A DNA stretch of 19,911 nucleotides from the NCBI GenBank assembly GCA_031284225.1, contig JAITAH010000057.1, positions 1 to 19,911 of the forward strand. Reading direction: 5' to 3'. The notes below the pieces were generated by a model that worked only from the letters and a program-made list of their open reading frames with translations, was not told the origin of the DNA and did not search any database. The translations under genes were made by a program, and so were the position numbers. Shown here piece by piece: positions 1-6,233 of this stretch (position 1 is the stretch's first letter; each line of letters begins with the position of its first letter). The DNA is from Dysgonamonadaceae bacterium (lineage in GTDB: Bacteria > Bacteroidota > Bacteroidia > Bacteroidales > Azobacteroidaceae).

Positions 1-263
1 TGCCGGTTTTCCACCTGTAGAAATTCTTCGATTCTTGTAATGCCCCGGATTCCCATAATCTGGGTAATTTCGACCGCATTGGTGCTCCAGGGGGTAATCA
101 TCTCGCGGCGCGGCCCCACTAAACAGGCGTTCAGGGTGTGATCGGGCAAGTGTTCGGCGCCGCTGAAAAGCCAAATCAATTTGTCGATATCCGTTGGAGT
201 AAGGGAAGAAGCGGCTTCCACCGCTAAAATAGAATTTTCGAGCGTTTTGAAGAATAAAATCAT
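1..263 (-). CDS. purL: Phosphoribosylformylglycinamidine synthase, N-terminal fragment
   Basis: Reads leftward from an ATG at 263-261 and runs off the window, so only about 87 N-terminal residues are visible. The product begins MILFFKTLENSILAVEA and contains GPRREMITPWSTNAVEITQ, which I recognise as the N-terminal domain of the long, single-chain PurL of Bacteroidota and Proteobacteria. The family catalyses the ATP- and glutamine-dependent conversion of FGAR to FGAM in de novo purine synthesis in the cytoplasm. The N-terminal domain resembles PurS; the synthetase and glutaminase domains would lie outside the window. It is divergent from the CRISPR operon and has its own promoter at 296-328. 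The identification rests on recalled family sequence, not on a search. It is unlikely to be related to the CRISPR locus. Confidence 0.9.
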   Translation of the reverse strand, partial: MILFFKTLENSILAVEAASSLTPTDIDKLIWLFSGAEHLPDHTLNACLVGPRREMITPWSTNAVEITQIMGIRGITRIEEFLQVENR

Positions 264-295
264 TTCGGAAGATATGTTTTATGTTTTATTGGGTG

Positions 296-328
296 CAAAG
301 GTAGCATAAAATCCTTAATATACACAAA
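296..328 (-). promoter_or_regulatory. Bacteroidota-type promoter of purL
   Basis: On the minus strand a TTTG box (328-325) is followed by a 21-nt spacer and TACCTTTG (303-296). This matches the Bacteroidota primary sigma consensus TTTG-N19-21-TAnnTTTG. The -7 box lies 32 nt upstream of the purL ATG. The TTTG lies inside the left arm of the palindrome at 319-445, so the palindrome supplies the -33 box. Confidence 0.75.
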
Positions 329-445
329 CGGATAACTATAGACAAGGCGATAAAGAAGATGAAAAGACGTCTTCCGGTCTTAAAAATCGTCATCTGTCTT
401 CTTGATTCTTTTTGTCTTTCATCTATTTTTATTCGTTTGTGTGTA
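319..445. repeat. Long imperfect palindrome, left flank of the CRISPR locus
   Basis: The outer left arm, TACACAAACGGATAACTATAG (321-341), pairs with a right arm at 422-445 whose reverse complement reads TACACACAAACGAATAAAAATAG. Inner arms GACAAGGCGATAAAGAAGA (341-359) and CTGTCTTCTTGATTCTTTTT (394-413) also pair, around a core AAAAGACGTCTTCC (362-375). The element is noncoding. It shares its core and inner arms, in the same orientation, with the element at 5022-5136. It could be a miniature transposon-like sequence or a dispersed hairpin acting as a terminator. I cannot count copies elsewhere in the genome. Confidence 0.6.
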
Positions 446-526
446 ATCGGAGATTTAATACTATCTTTCTTCTATTTTTTTTTGCAAGAAAAATTATGGG
501 TCTGTGTATAAGTGCAAACTTTTATG

Positions 527-534
527 TAAATTTG
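527..534 (+). promoter_or_regulatory. Candidate -7 box for the accessory gene/cas13b operon
   Basis: TAAATTTG fits the Bacteroidota -7 consensus TAnnTTTG and lies 49 nt upstream of the ATG at 584. No exact TTTG is present at the expected distance. TGTG at 503-506 (20-nt spacer) or TCTG at 501-504 (22-nt spacer) are weak -33 candidates. This is the only good box before the CRISPR genes. No obvious terminator lies between 584 and the array, so it may drive the whole locus. Confidence 0.45.
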
Positions 535-583
535 CGACAAAATATTATCGCATCATTAACACTCTAATTCTAAAAAGAGACTT

Positions 584-1132
584 ATGAAAAATCCGGGAAA
601 AACAAAAAATAATCCGCTGGCAAACGTTGCCGTAACGGAAGAAAACCCATCAAAGGAAAGTATTCAAGAGTTGTATGAATACGTACAAAGCTCGCTAAAC
701 TTTATTGAAGCAAAGAATGGCGTTATAGTAACGCTGTTGGGCGGATTGATTGTCGCCATTTTATCGTTTTCAATGGAGGGCAGAAATAATTTATGGCTGT
801 ACCTTTCCATTATTCCATCGGCTGCGGCGCTTATTCCTTTGCTGCTTTCATTTTACCCCGTACAACGCCGCCGTCGCAAAAGCAAAATAAATCAGGAAGA
901 CCATAAAAACAGTTATCTGTTCAGGTGCGAAAATATCGCAAAATTTTCCAAAGACGAATTGGCGCATCTCTTATCAGGAAAGTTGGATGGTCAAAAAATC
1001 GAATATATCCACAGCGCATCAAAGACAATTGCGAGAAAGTACCGATTATCGCGTATTTCCATGAAACTGTTATTCGGATTGTGTATTGCTTATGCAGTCG
1101 GTCTGGCGATTACAAAGCTAATTTTTGAATAA
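584..1132 (+). CDS. Three-helix membrane protein, candidate type VI-B accessory protein
   Basis: A 182-residue protein 38 nt upstream of the likely original cas13b start, so almost certainly in one operon. It has a polar N-terminus (1-25) and an amphipathic helix (26-43). Membrane helices lie at about 46-63 (VIVTLLGGLIVAILSF), 72-91 and 161-180 (MKLLFGLCIAYAVGLAITKL). RRRRKSK follows the second helix and a polar, probably cytoplasmic segment spans 95-160. Helix, two membrane spans, loop, then a third span is the arrangement of the Pycsar effector PycTM (DUF5706), and FIEAKNGVIVTLLGG resembles its conserved start. Known type VI-B accessories are Csx27 (multi-span membrane protein, represses Cas13b) and Csx28 (HEPN-related, enhances it). 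I see no RX4-6H motif, which argues against a Csx28-type protein. A role in membrane damage or in modulating Cas13b is inference from position and topology. Assignment to Csx27 is possible but unproven. Confidence 0.8.
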   Translation: MKNPGKTKNNPLANVAVTEENPSKESIQELYEYVQSSLNFIEAKNGVIVTLLGGLIVAILSFSMEGRNNLWLYLSIIPSAAALIPLLLSFYPVQRRRRKSKINQEDHKNSYLFRCENIAKFSKDELAHLLSGKLDGQKIEYIHSASKTIARKYRLSRISMKLLFGLCIAYAVGLAITKLIFE

Positions 1133-1170
1133 AGTTCATCATTGCTGTAACCCTTAAAAACAAAAATAGT

Positions 1171-1242
1171 ATGAAAAAACAAAAACCGTCCGAAATAAAC
1201 CGCAATGCCTTGGCGGTGTACTAGAACATTGCCACCGACAAT
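1171..1242 (+). other. Severed N-terminus of cas13b, with in-frame TAG
   Basis: From ATG 1171 a frame identical to that of cas13b encodes MKKQKPSEINRNALAVY, then TAG at 1222-1224, then NIATDN, joining directly to the long frame at 1243. Cas13b proteins recalled from Bergeyella (AGYFNAAMENTDSVF) and Alistipes (ATYFNLALSNVEG) have the pattern Y-F/L-N-x-A-xx-N here. This matches VY-stop-NIATDN with the stop in the F/L position, so a TTG-to-TAG change is the simplest explanation. The segment is evidently part of the original gene rather than a leader. Confidence 0.8.
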
Positions 1243-4200
1243 GTGGACACGTGGTTCAAAAAATTATTCAATGACCCTTCTGATGTACCTGACGCCATCC
1301 AAGGGCTAAAAGGTGAAAACAGGGTCGAACAGCAAATGCAGATTTTCAATTCAGCTACTTCGCATTTTTTCTTCTTGCAATGGATATACAACCAGCGGAA
1401 TTACTTTGCAAAACCAAATGATGGAACAACTATTGCCGAAAATTACAAAAAGCTGTATGCTTGGATAAAGCTGCTGTATGACCTGCGGAATTACTGGTCG
1501 CACGTTGACCATGATGAAATTCTTTTAAAAGAGGATTTGTTAGAAGAAATAAACGAGCTATTAATTGAATTGTATTTACAGGCGTGTGCCGAATCTGCAA
1601 CAAAAATTCCCGAACATTACAAAAGTACGAAAGGCATCAACTTCGTCATAATGGAAGAAAACGCCATCGGTGATTACGAGATAAAAGAAGTAACTAAAGA
1701 GTTGAGTATTACGGGCGTTATATTTTACACCTGTTTATTTTTAGACGGACGGCAAATCAACGATTTTCTCGAAAGCATGGAGCAAAGTTGTTACACCTTT
1801 GAAGAGTTGAACGCTCGTATGGATCACCGCAAAAATCACCCCGATACACCCTATCCGGACAATTTGACCGCAAAGAAAAAACATTTTCTCTATGCCCGCG
1901 ATGTATATAAATATTGGCAGTTGCGCGGACACAGGGCAAATATTGCAGTAGATACAGTTTTTGAGGAAAAAGAAAAATGTTTCAGCATGTTGGAATATTT
2001 GAAGCGTTGCCCGATAGAAACCTTAGAACTGTTAGGCTTGAATAAAGATGAAACAAAGACCGTTGTTTTTGATAATCACGAATATGAAGTCCGTGAAAAA
2101 GATAAGTTCTTCGATTGGGCGCTTTCTTTTTGGGACGAAGAAATGAACCGCCTGAACATAACCGGCTGGCAATGGGCGCGCCACCAGACGACTGAAAAAA
2201 TACAGGATGCCAAGAACGCTTTGGAACAGCAAGCCCAAGAAACAGGACGCCCCTATCATTTTCCGCGCTACCAAAAAGTGGTGTTCGATATTCCCCAGAA
2301 CTCGGAAGAGCGTACGAACTATCGCAACGATGAGCATGGATTTACCTATTTCCTGCTCAAAGAAGATAATAGCGATAAAGCCACCCAAGCCATGTTCCGT
2401 TACCAGCGTTCTAATGGTGAAATGGTTATTGGATTGATGAACGGTAAATTGTTGTGTTCTGTGCTGGAATGGTATTTGTACAAATTCCCGATAGACCAGA
2501 AAGCAGGGAACAGAAACGAGTTTTGGATGAAATTTTTCCATGCCTGTTTTAAGCACATTGAAGGTACGCAACGCGCCGTCAAGCCCAAAGTAAACGTAAG
2601 TAAAGAACAGGTGGAAAAACGCATTGGTTTTTTAAGGGAAAAATATAGCGAGAAAATAGACCAGACGCACCAAAAGTTGCAGTTCATTTTAGATACATGG
2701 AATCAAATTATTTCTTGCGGACGCACCACAAATATGGAACACGCCAACAATAACAATGGACGATTGGGCGCTAAAAGCGGGTATCAGGAATTGCTTCGCT
2801 ACCTGTCGCTGATGGACAACAACATGGAAGAACAGCGCAAACTGGCGCATGGCAGTCTGATAAGGATATTGGGACAATTGGGGATGTCGAAATCGAGAGA
2901 ATCTTATTTCACTGCGATAAATACGGCTTTTTTGCAATGCAGAATCACAAACAGCCCGTTCCCGCTAAGGAAAGTGCAAACCATAGAAGGTTATTTAGAT
3001 TTATGCAAGCAATACCGGGAAACAATGTTGAACAAATTTGAAGAAAAGCTGGCGGCAGCATTTAATGTGGATGATTGGCGACCGGCTTATGAAATGCGTT
3101 GGCTGGGTTTGAGCGACGCCCGCACACGGCAAGCCGCTCAACAAACTTCGCCGGCAACCGGCAAAACGTCGCTTCAAACGAATATCATAAATGTAGATAA
3201 TGGCTCGTATCCCGCTGTGGGCTTGCCGCGCGATGTGCGCCATTTGGAAGAGGCAGGATGGCAAAAGTATTTACAAACCCTAAATAAAGGTTGCTTGGAG
3301 AAAATACATTTACAAATATATCCTTCGCCCAACAATTGTACACTGTTGATACCTGCATTTTATGAAAACGCCACCTACGAAAAATCAATCAAACGCTTAG
3401 GCAGTATTCACAAACATAAGCGCCTGTATTTAATTCGCCGCCAGGACACGGTCATTTCGCATATTGCCTATAAAAAGAGGTGCTGTGCAACAGGGAAAAA
3501 AGCACAGCATTTGATATTGCAGGATATTGATTACCAAAGTCAAGAGTTTTTATTACCTGTTGGCGGAATATTTATACGTTTTTACTACCGCTATTTCAAA
3601 CAAAACCGATACCAGCTCCCGCCGAAATTAACCGAAAAAATATGCCTTTTGTTGAAAAACAGGGGCATTGTGCAGGAAGGCGATTTTATAGATTTTAATT
3701 GCTTGACGCTTCAAAATAAATCCATACTAACCCAAGAGGAACAATATCAAAAATTATTATCAAAAGAAGAACAGGAAAAATCGCCTGACGAAAAAGAAGC
3801 ATTGCGGGAAGAACGTTTTGAACGAATGAATCCGCTCATTTTTTACCCGTCCCGCGAAGAGGGAAAGCTTTATTTTGACGAAATCTTGCAAGGCTATATT
3901 ATTTGCCGACGTGCCATTATTGACAAAATTCACCAGTTAGAAGAAAAACACAAAGTCTGCCGGAAAGGAGGAGAGCGCTATACTGATTTCAATACGTATG
4001 CCGATAGTTTAGTAAAAGAAAAATATATTGACGAAAAGGAAAAAGAAACGTTGGTAGCTATTCGCAATGCAGCTTTTCACGGCGACATTCCGCTTGAAGA
4101 GTACATACCGCAAGAGTTGGTAAAGGAAGTAAAAAATAATCCCGATAAACTATATTTTGATTATTTCGGCGAAGGAATAGCGCTTATAAACACAATACTG

Positions 4201-4272
4201 GACAAATTACCATCGCCACCCAAGCAAAACAGCGCAAAAAAAACAATAATAAACAAACAGAAACAATTGTAA
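1243..4272 (+). CDS. cas13b: Type VI-B CRISPR effector ribonuclease Cas13b
   Basis: The long open frame gives 1009 residues. With the 24 upstream codons the original protein would be about 1033, shorter than most Cas13b (about 1100-1200) but longer than the Alistipes form or the compact Cas13b-t group. Cas13b is a crRNA-guided RNase that processes its own crRNA, cuts target RNA and, once activated, cuts RNA nonspecifically using two HEPN domains. Both catalytic motifs are visible: RNYWSH (R82-H87) near the N-terminus and RNAAFH (R941-H946) near the C-terminus. Other family landmarks are GVIFYTCLFLDGRQINDFL (about 158-176), RCPIETLELL (about 253) and DKFFDWALSFWDE. The first codon here is GTG, not ATG; the next in-frame ATG is codon 32. 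Translation therefore needs GTG re-initiation after the TAG at 1222, readthrough, or a corrected base; otherwise the gene is broken. The rest of the frame is intact, so any inactivation is recent. The stop lies 21 nt before the first repeat, suggesting co-transcription with the array. Confidence 0.93.
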   Translation: MDTWFKKLFNDPSDVPDAIQGLKGENRVEQQMQIFNSATSHFFFLQWIYNQRNYFAKPNDGTTIAENYKKLYAWIKLLYDLRNYWSHVDHDEILLKEDLLEEINELLIELYLQACAESATKIPEHYKSTKGINFVIMEENAIGDYEIKEVTKELSITGVIFYTCLFLDGRQINDFLESMEQSCYTFEELNARMDHRKNHPDTPYPDNLTAKKKHFLYARDVYKYWQLRGHRANIAVDTVFEEKEKCFSMLEYLKRCPIETLELLGLNKDETKTVVFDNHEYEVREKDKFFDWALSFWDEEMNRLNITGWQWARHQTTEKIQDAKNALEQQAQETGRPYHFPRYQKVVFDIPQNSEERTNYRNDEHGFTYFLLKEDNSDKATQAMFRYQRSNGEMVIGLMNGKLLCSVLEWYLYKFPIDQKAGNRNEFWMKFFHACFKHIEGTQRAVKPKVNVSKEQVEKRIGFLREKYSEKIDQTHQKLQFILDTWNQIISCGRTTNMEHANNNNGRLGAKSGYQELLRYLSLMDNNMEEQRKLAHGSLIRILGQLGMSKSRESYFTAINTAFLQCRITNSPFPLRKVQTIEGYLDLCKQYRETMLNKFEEKLAAAFNVDDWRPAYEMRWLGLSDARTRQAAQQTSPATGKTSLQTNIINVDNGSYPAVGLPRDVRHLEEAGWQKYLQTLNKGCLEKIHLQIYPSPNNCTLLIPAFYENATYEKSIKRLGSIHKHKRLYLIRRQDTVISHIAYKKRCCATGKKAQHLILQDIDYQSQEFLLPVGGIFIRFYYRYFKQNRYQLPPKLTEKICLLLKNRGIVQEGDFIDFNCLTLQNKSILTQEEQYQKLLSKEEQEKSPDEKEALREERFERMNPLIFYPSREEGKLYFDEILQGYIICRRAIIDKIHQLEEKHKVCRKGGERYTDFNTYADSLVKEKYIDEKEKETLVAIRNAAFHGDIPLEEYIPQELVKEVKNNPDKLYFDYFGEGIALINTILDKLPSPPKQNSAKKTIINKQKQL

Positions 4273-4293
4273 AACTGATGAAATAAATTGTAG

Positions 4294-4918
4294 GCTGGTA
4301 ATGCCTGTATTTTGGCAGGTAAGCACAGCATATAGTCTTTGGTTTCGTCTTCTATTAAGCTGGTAATGCCTGTATTTTGGCAGGTAAGCACAGCGGATTC
4401 CCGATTCATCTGGCAAAGCACGATGCTGGTAATGCCTGTATTTTGGCAGGTAAGCACAGCGAAACAAGATCGCTGGAATTGAACCTGCCTGCTGGTAATG
4501 CCTGTATTTTGGCAGGTAAGCACAGCTGGCGCGCTTTGCCGCCATCAATGCCGCGTGCTGGTAATGCCTGTATTTTGGCAGGTAAGCACAGCAATGATAC
4601 GCGCCCGCCTTTTTTGACGCAGGCTGGTAATGCCTGTATTTTGGCAGGTAAGCACAGCGTAAACTCATAAACGGATTTTGAACCCTGAGCTGGTAATGCC
4701 TGTATTTTGGCAGGTAAGCACAGCAAGGATGCTGGAATAATTCGACCCGTCAACGCTGGTAATGCCTGTATTTTGGCAGGTAATCACAGCCAGTCAACAA
4801 CATAATCCGCGCAGTCGCTGGTAATGCCTGTATTTTGGCAGGTAATCACAGCCATTTTGTCAACCATCAGGATTTGCGAAAGGCTGGTAATGCCTGTATT
4901 TTGGCAGGTAAGCACAGC
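4294..4918 (+). CRISPR. Type VI-B CRISPR array, 10 repeats and 9 spacers
   Basis: The 36-nt repeat begins GCTGGTAATG and ends GGTAAGCACAGC. Repeats start at 4294, 4359, 4425, 4491, 4557, 4623, 4689, 4755, 4817 and 4883. Spacers are 30 nt, except spacer 1 (4330-4358, 29 nt) and spacer 8 (4791-4816, 26 nt). Repeats 8 and 9 carry T instead of G at repeat position 30 (GGTAATCACAGC); the other eight are identical. The plus-strand reading matches the orientation of recalled Cas13b repeats (GTTG...TTTTGGAGGGTAATCACAAC in Bergeyella), so the crRNA should be spacer then repeat, read in the same direction as cas13b. GCTG/CAGC ends and an inner CCTG/CAGG pair can form the expected hairpin around a T-rich loop. 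Only 21 nt separate cas13b from repeat 1, leaving little room for a separate leader on that side. No cas1/cas2 accompanies the array. Confidence 0.98.
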
Positions 4919-5021
4919 GATTACGTCTTGACGAGTTTATATTCCAGAAACATCTGTTTTTGTGCTGAACAAATTTCTAAAGACAGGTAATTGTGTACGC
5001 CGAAATATTAATGAAGAATAG

Positions 5022-5136
5022 AATGTAGATAAAAGACAAAAGATAAAAGAAGATAAATGGAGACAGAGAAGATCAAAAGATGTCTTCCTGTCTGATCGGT
5101 CTCTTGCTGTCTTCTTTTTTCTTTTGTCTCTACATT
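5022..5136. repeat. Imperfect palindrome, right flank of the CRISPR locus
   Basis: The left arm, running from AATGTAGA (5022-5029) through AAAAGACAAAAGATAAAAG (5031-5049), pairs with a right arm ending CTTTTGTCTCTACATT (5121-5136). A second hairpin lies inside: AGACAGAGAAGA (5061-5072) with TCTTCCTGTCT (5083-5093). It shares with the element at 319-445 GATAAA(A)GAAGAT, AAAAGA(C/T)GTCTTCC(G/T)GTCT and CTGTCTTCTT, in the same orientation; it has about 23 extra bases on the left side. It could end transcription of the array, end leftward transcription, or be a dispersed repeat. The 100 bases before it (4919-5021) show nothing recognisable. Confidence 0.65.
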
Positions 5137-5194
5137 ATAATAGGGGAAAAGTAGCAAAAATTACAATTAATTACCACTCTTTCCGTTAATATTA

Positions 5195-6226
5195 ATGATG
5201 AAAAAGGCCGTTATTGTATCATTAATCCTGTTGTTTTCAGTCGGACAATCCCTTTGGGCACAATTCGATACTCAGCTAAGTAATTACTGGGCTGCGCCGA
5301 ATTATTATAATCCGGGCTATGCGGGACAATCGGGCAAACTGGAATTAACCGGTTTGTACCGGATGCAATGGTTGGGAATAGAACATGCGCCGAAATCCGG
5401 TATCCTGCTGGGGGAAATGCCTTTGTCGTTAATGGGTAAGGAACACGGCGTAGGTCTTTCGATGTATAACGATCAAACCGGCCTCTTTCAATCGACGGTG
5501 ATTTCCGGTCAGTTCGCTCTGAAAATAAAACTGTTCGGCGGAAGTTTGGGACTTGGTATTCAAGGCGGTTACATCGCCGAAAGTTTTGACGGTACGAAAG
5601 TGGATATTCCCGATGACGATACGCACAGTTCGACCGATCCGGCCATTCCTGCCGCTCAGGTTGAAGGTACGTCTATCGACGCCGCCTTCGGCATTTACTA
5701 TACCGACAGTCTGAAACGCTGGTATGTGGGACTTTCGGCAACGCATCTGTTGTCGCCCGCTTTGGAACTGAATGAAAATTACGTGCTGGACATTCCCCGT
5801 TCGTATTATTTCACAGCCGGATACAATATCGAACTGAATAACCCGTTATTAGAATTGCGACCGTCGGTTTTGCTGAAAACCACGGAAATGAGTTCTTTGT
5901 ATGTGAATCGGGATTCGTTGGTAGTGTCCACGAAGCCCAATACCTTGAAAGGGATGTTGCGGCAAACCCAGGTAGATGTTTCCCTGCGCATGGTTTATAA
6001 CAAAATGTTTTGGGGCGGACTTTCCTGGAGAAAAGGCGAATCTCTCATTTTCATGCTGGGAGGACAATTCAAAATGGTAGAAGTGGGTTATGCTTACGAT
6101 GTGCCTGTGTTTTCCGATTTAATTCGGACTACATCCGGAAGCCATGAACTCTTTATCAAGTATGTGGTGGATATGAATTTCAAAAAAGGCTCGAAAAGCA
6201 AGCATAAAAGTGTAAGAATACTGTAA
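5195..6226 (+). CDS. porP: Type IX secretion system outer-membrane-associated protein PorP/SprF
   Basis: 343 residues. A signal peptide (about 1-22, ending LWAQ) is followed by FDTQLSNYWAAPNYYNPGYAG, the typical opening of the PorP/SprF family (QFSQY...NPAYAG). The rest is rich in alternating hydrophobic/aromatic strands with many glycines, consistent with an outer-membrane beta-barrel. In the T9SS, PorP/SprF-type proteins act at the outer membrane, and some family members bind C-terminal signals of secreted proteins. It is first in the cluster, 7 nt before porK, and the order porP-porK-porL-porM-porN is that known from Porphyromonas gingivalis. There are two adjacent ATGs (5195, 5198); the first is used here. 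The protein ends in a basic tail (KKGSKSKHKSVR). I see no TAnnTTTG box just upstream; the palindrome at 5022-5136 lies in that region. Confidence 0.93.
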   Translation: MMKKAVIVSLILLFSVGQSLWAQFDTQLSNYWAAPNYYNPGYAGQSGKLELTGLYRMQWLGIEHAPKSGILLGEMPLSLMGKEHGVGLSMYNDQTGLFQSTVISGQFALKIKLFGGSLGLGIQGGYIAESFDGTKVDIPDDDTHSSTDPAIPAAQVEGTSIDAAFGIYYTDSLKRWYVGLSATHLLSPALELNENYVLDIPRSYYFTAGYNIELNNPLLELRPSVLLKTTEMSSLYVNRDSLVVSTKPNTLKGMLRQTQVDVSLRMVYNKMFWGGLSWRKGESLIFMLGGQFKMVEVGYAYDVPVFSDLIRTTSGSHELFIKYVVDMNFKKGSKSKHKSVRIL

Positions 6227-6233
6227 TAGAAAT

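Noticed and set aside
315..460. TTAATA on both sides of the first palindrome as a target-site duplication
   Set aside because: The right copy (455-460) is about 9 bases away from the palindrome end and the region is A+T-rich, so chance is sufficient.
584..1132. HEPN-type RX4-6H motif in the accessory protein, as expected for Csx28
   Set aside because: No Arg is followed by His at the required distance; the nearest arrangement is R-x8-H after the second membrane helix.
2032..2571. 179-residue minus-strand open frame inside cas13b
   Set aside because: Antisense shadow. The plus-strand frame carries the conserved Cas13b segments over the same bases.
4161..4753. Several overlapping open frames across the CRISPR array, both strands, with repeated peptides such as CAYLPKYRHYQ or CLPAKIQALPA
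   Set aside because: They are translations of the 36-nt repeats plus 30-nt spacers. The 66-nt period is divisible by three, so frames stay open without being genes.
4982..5000. Possible degenerate eleventh repeat (ACAGGTAATTGTG resembles the repeat end)
   Set aside because: Only about eight bases match, the phase does not fit a 30-nt spacer after repeat 10, and the rest of the repeat is absent.
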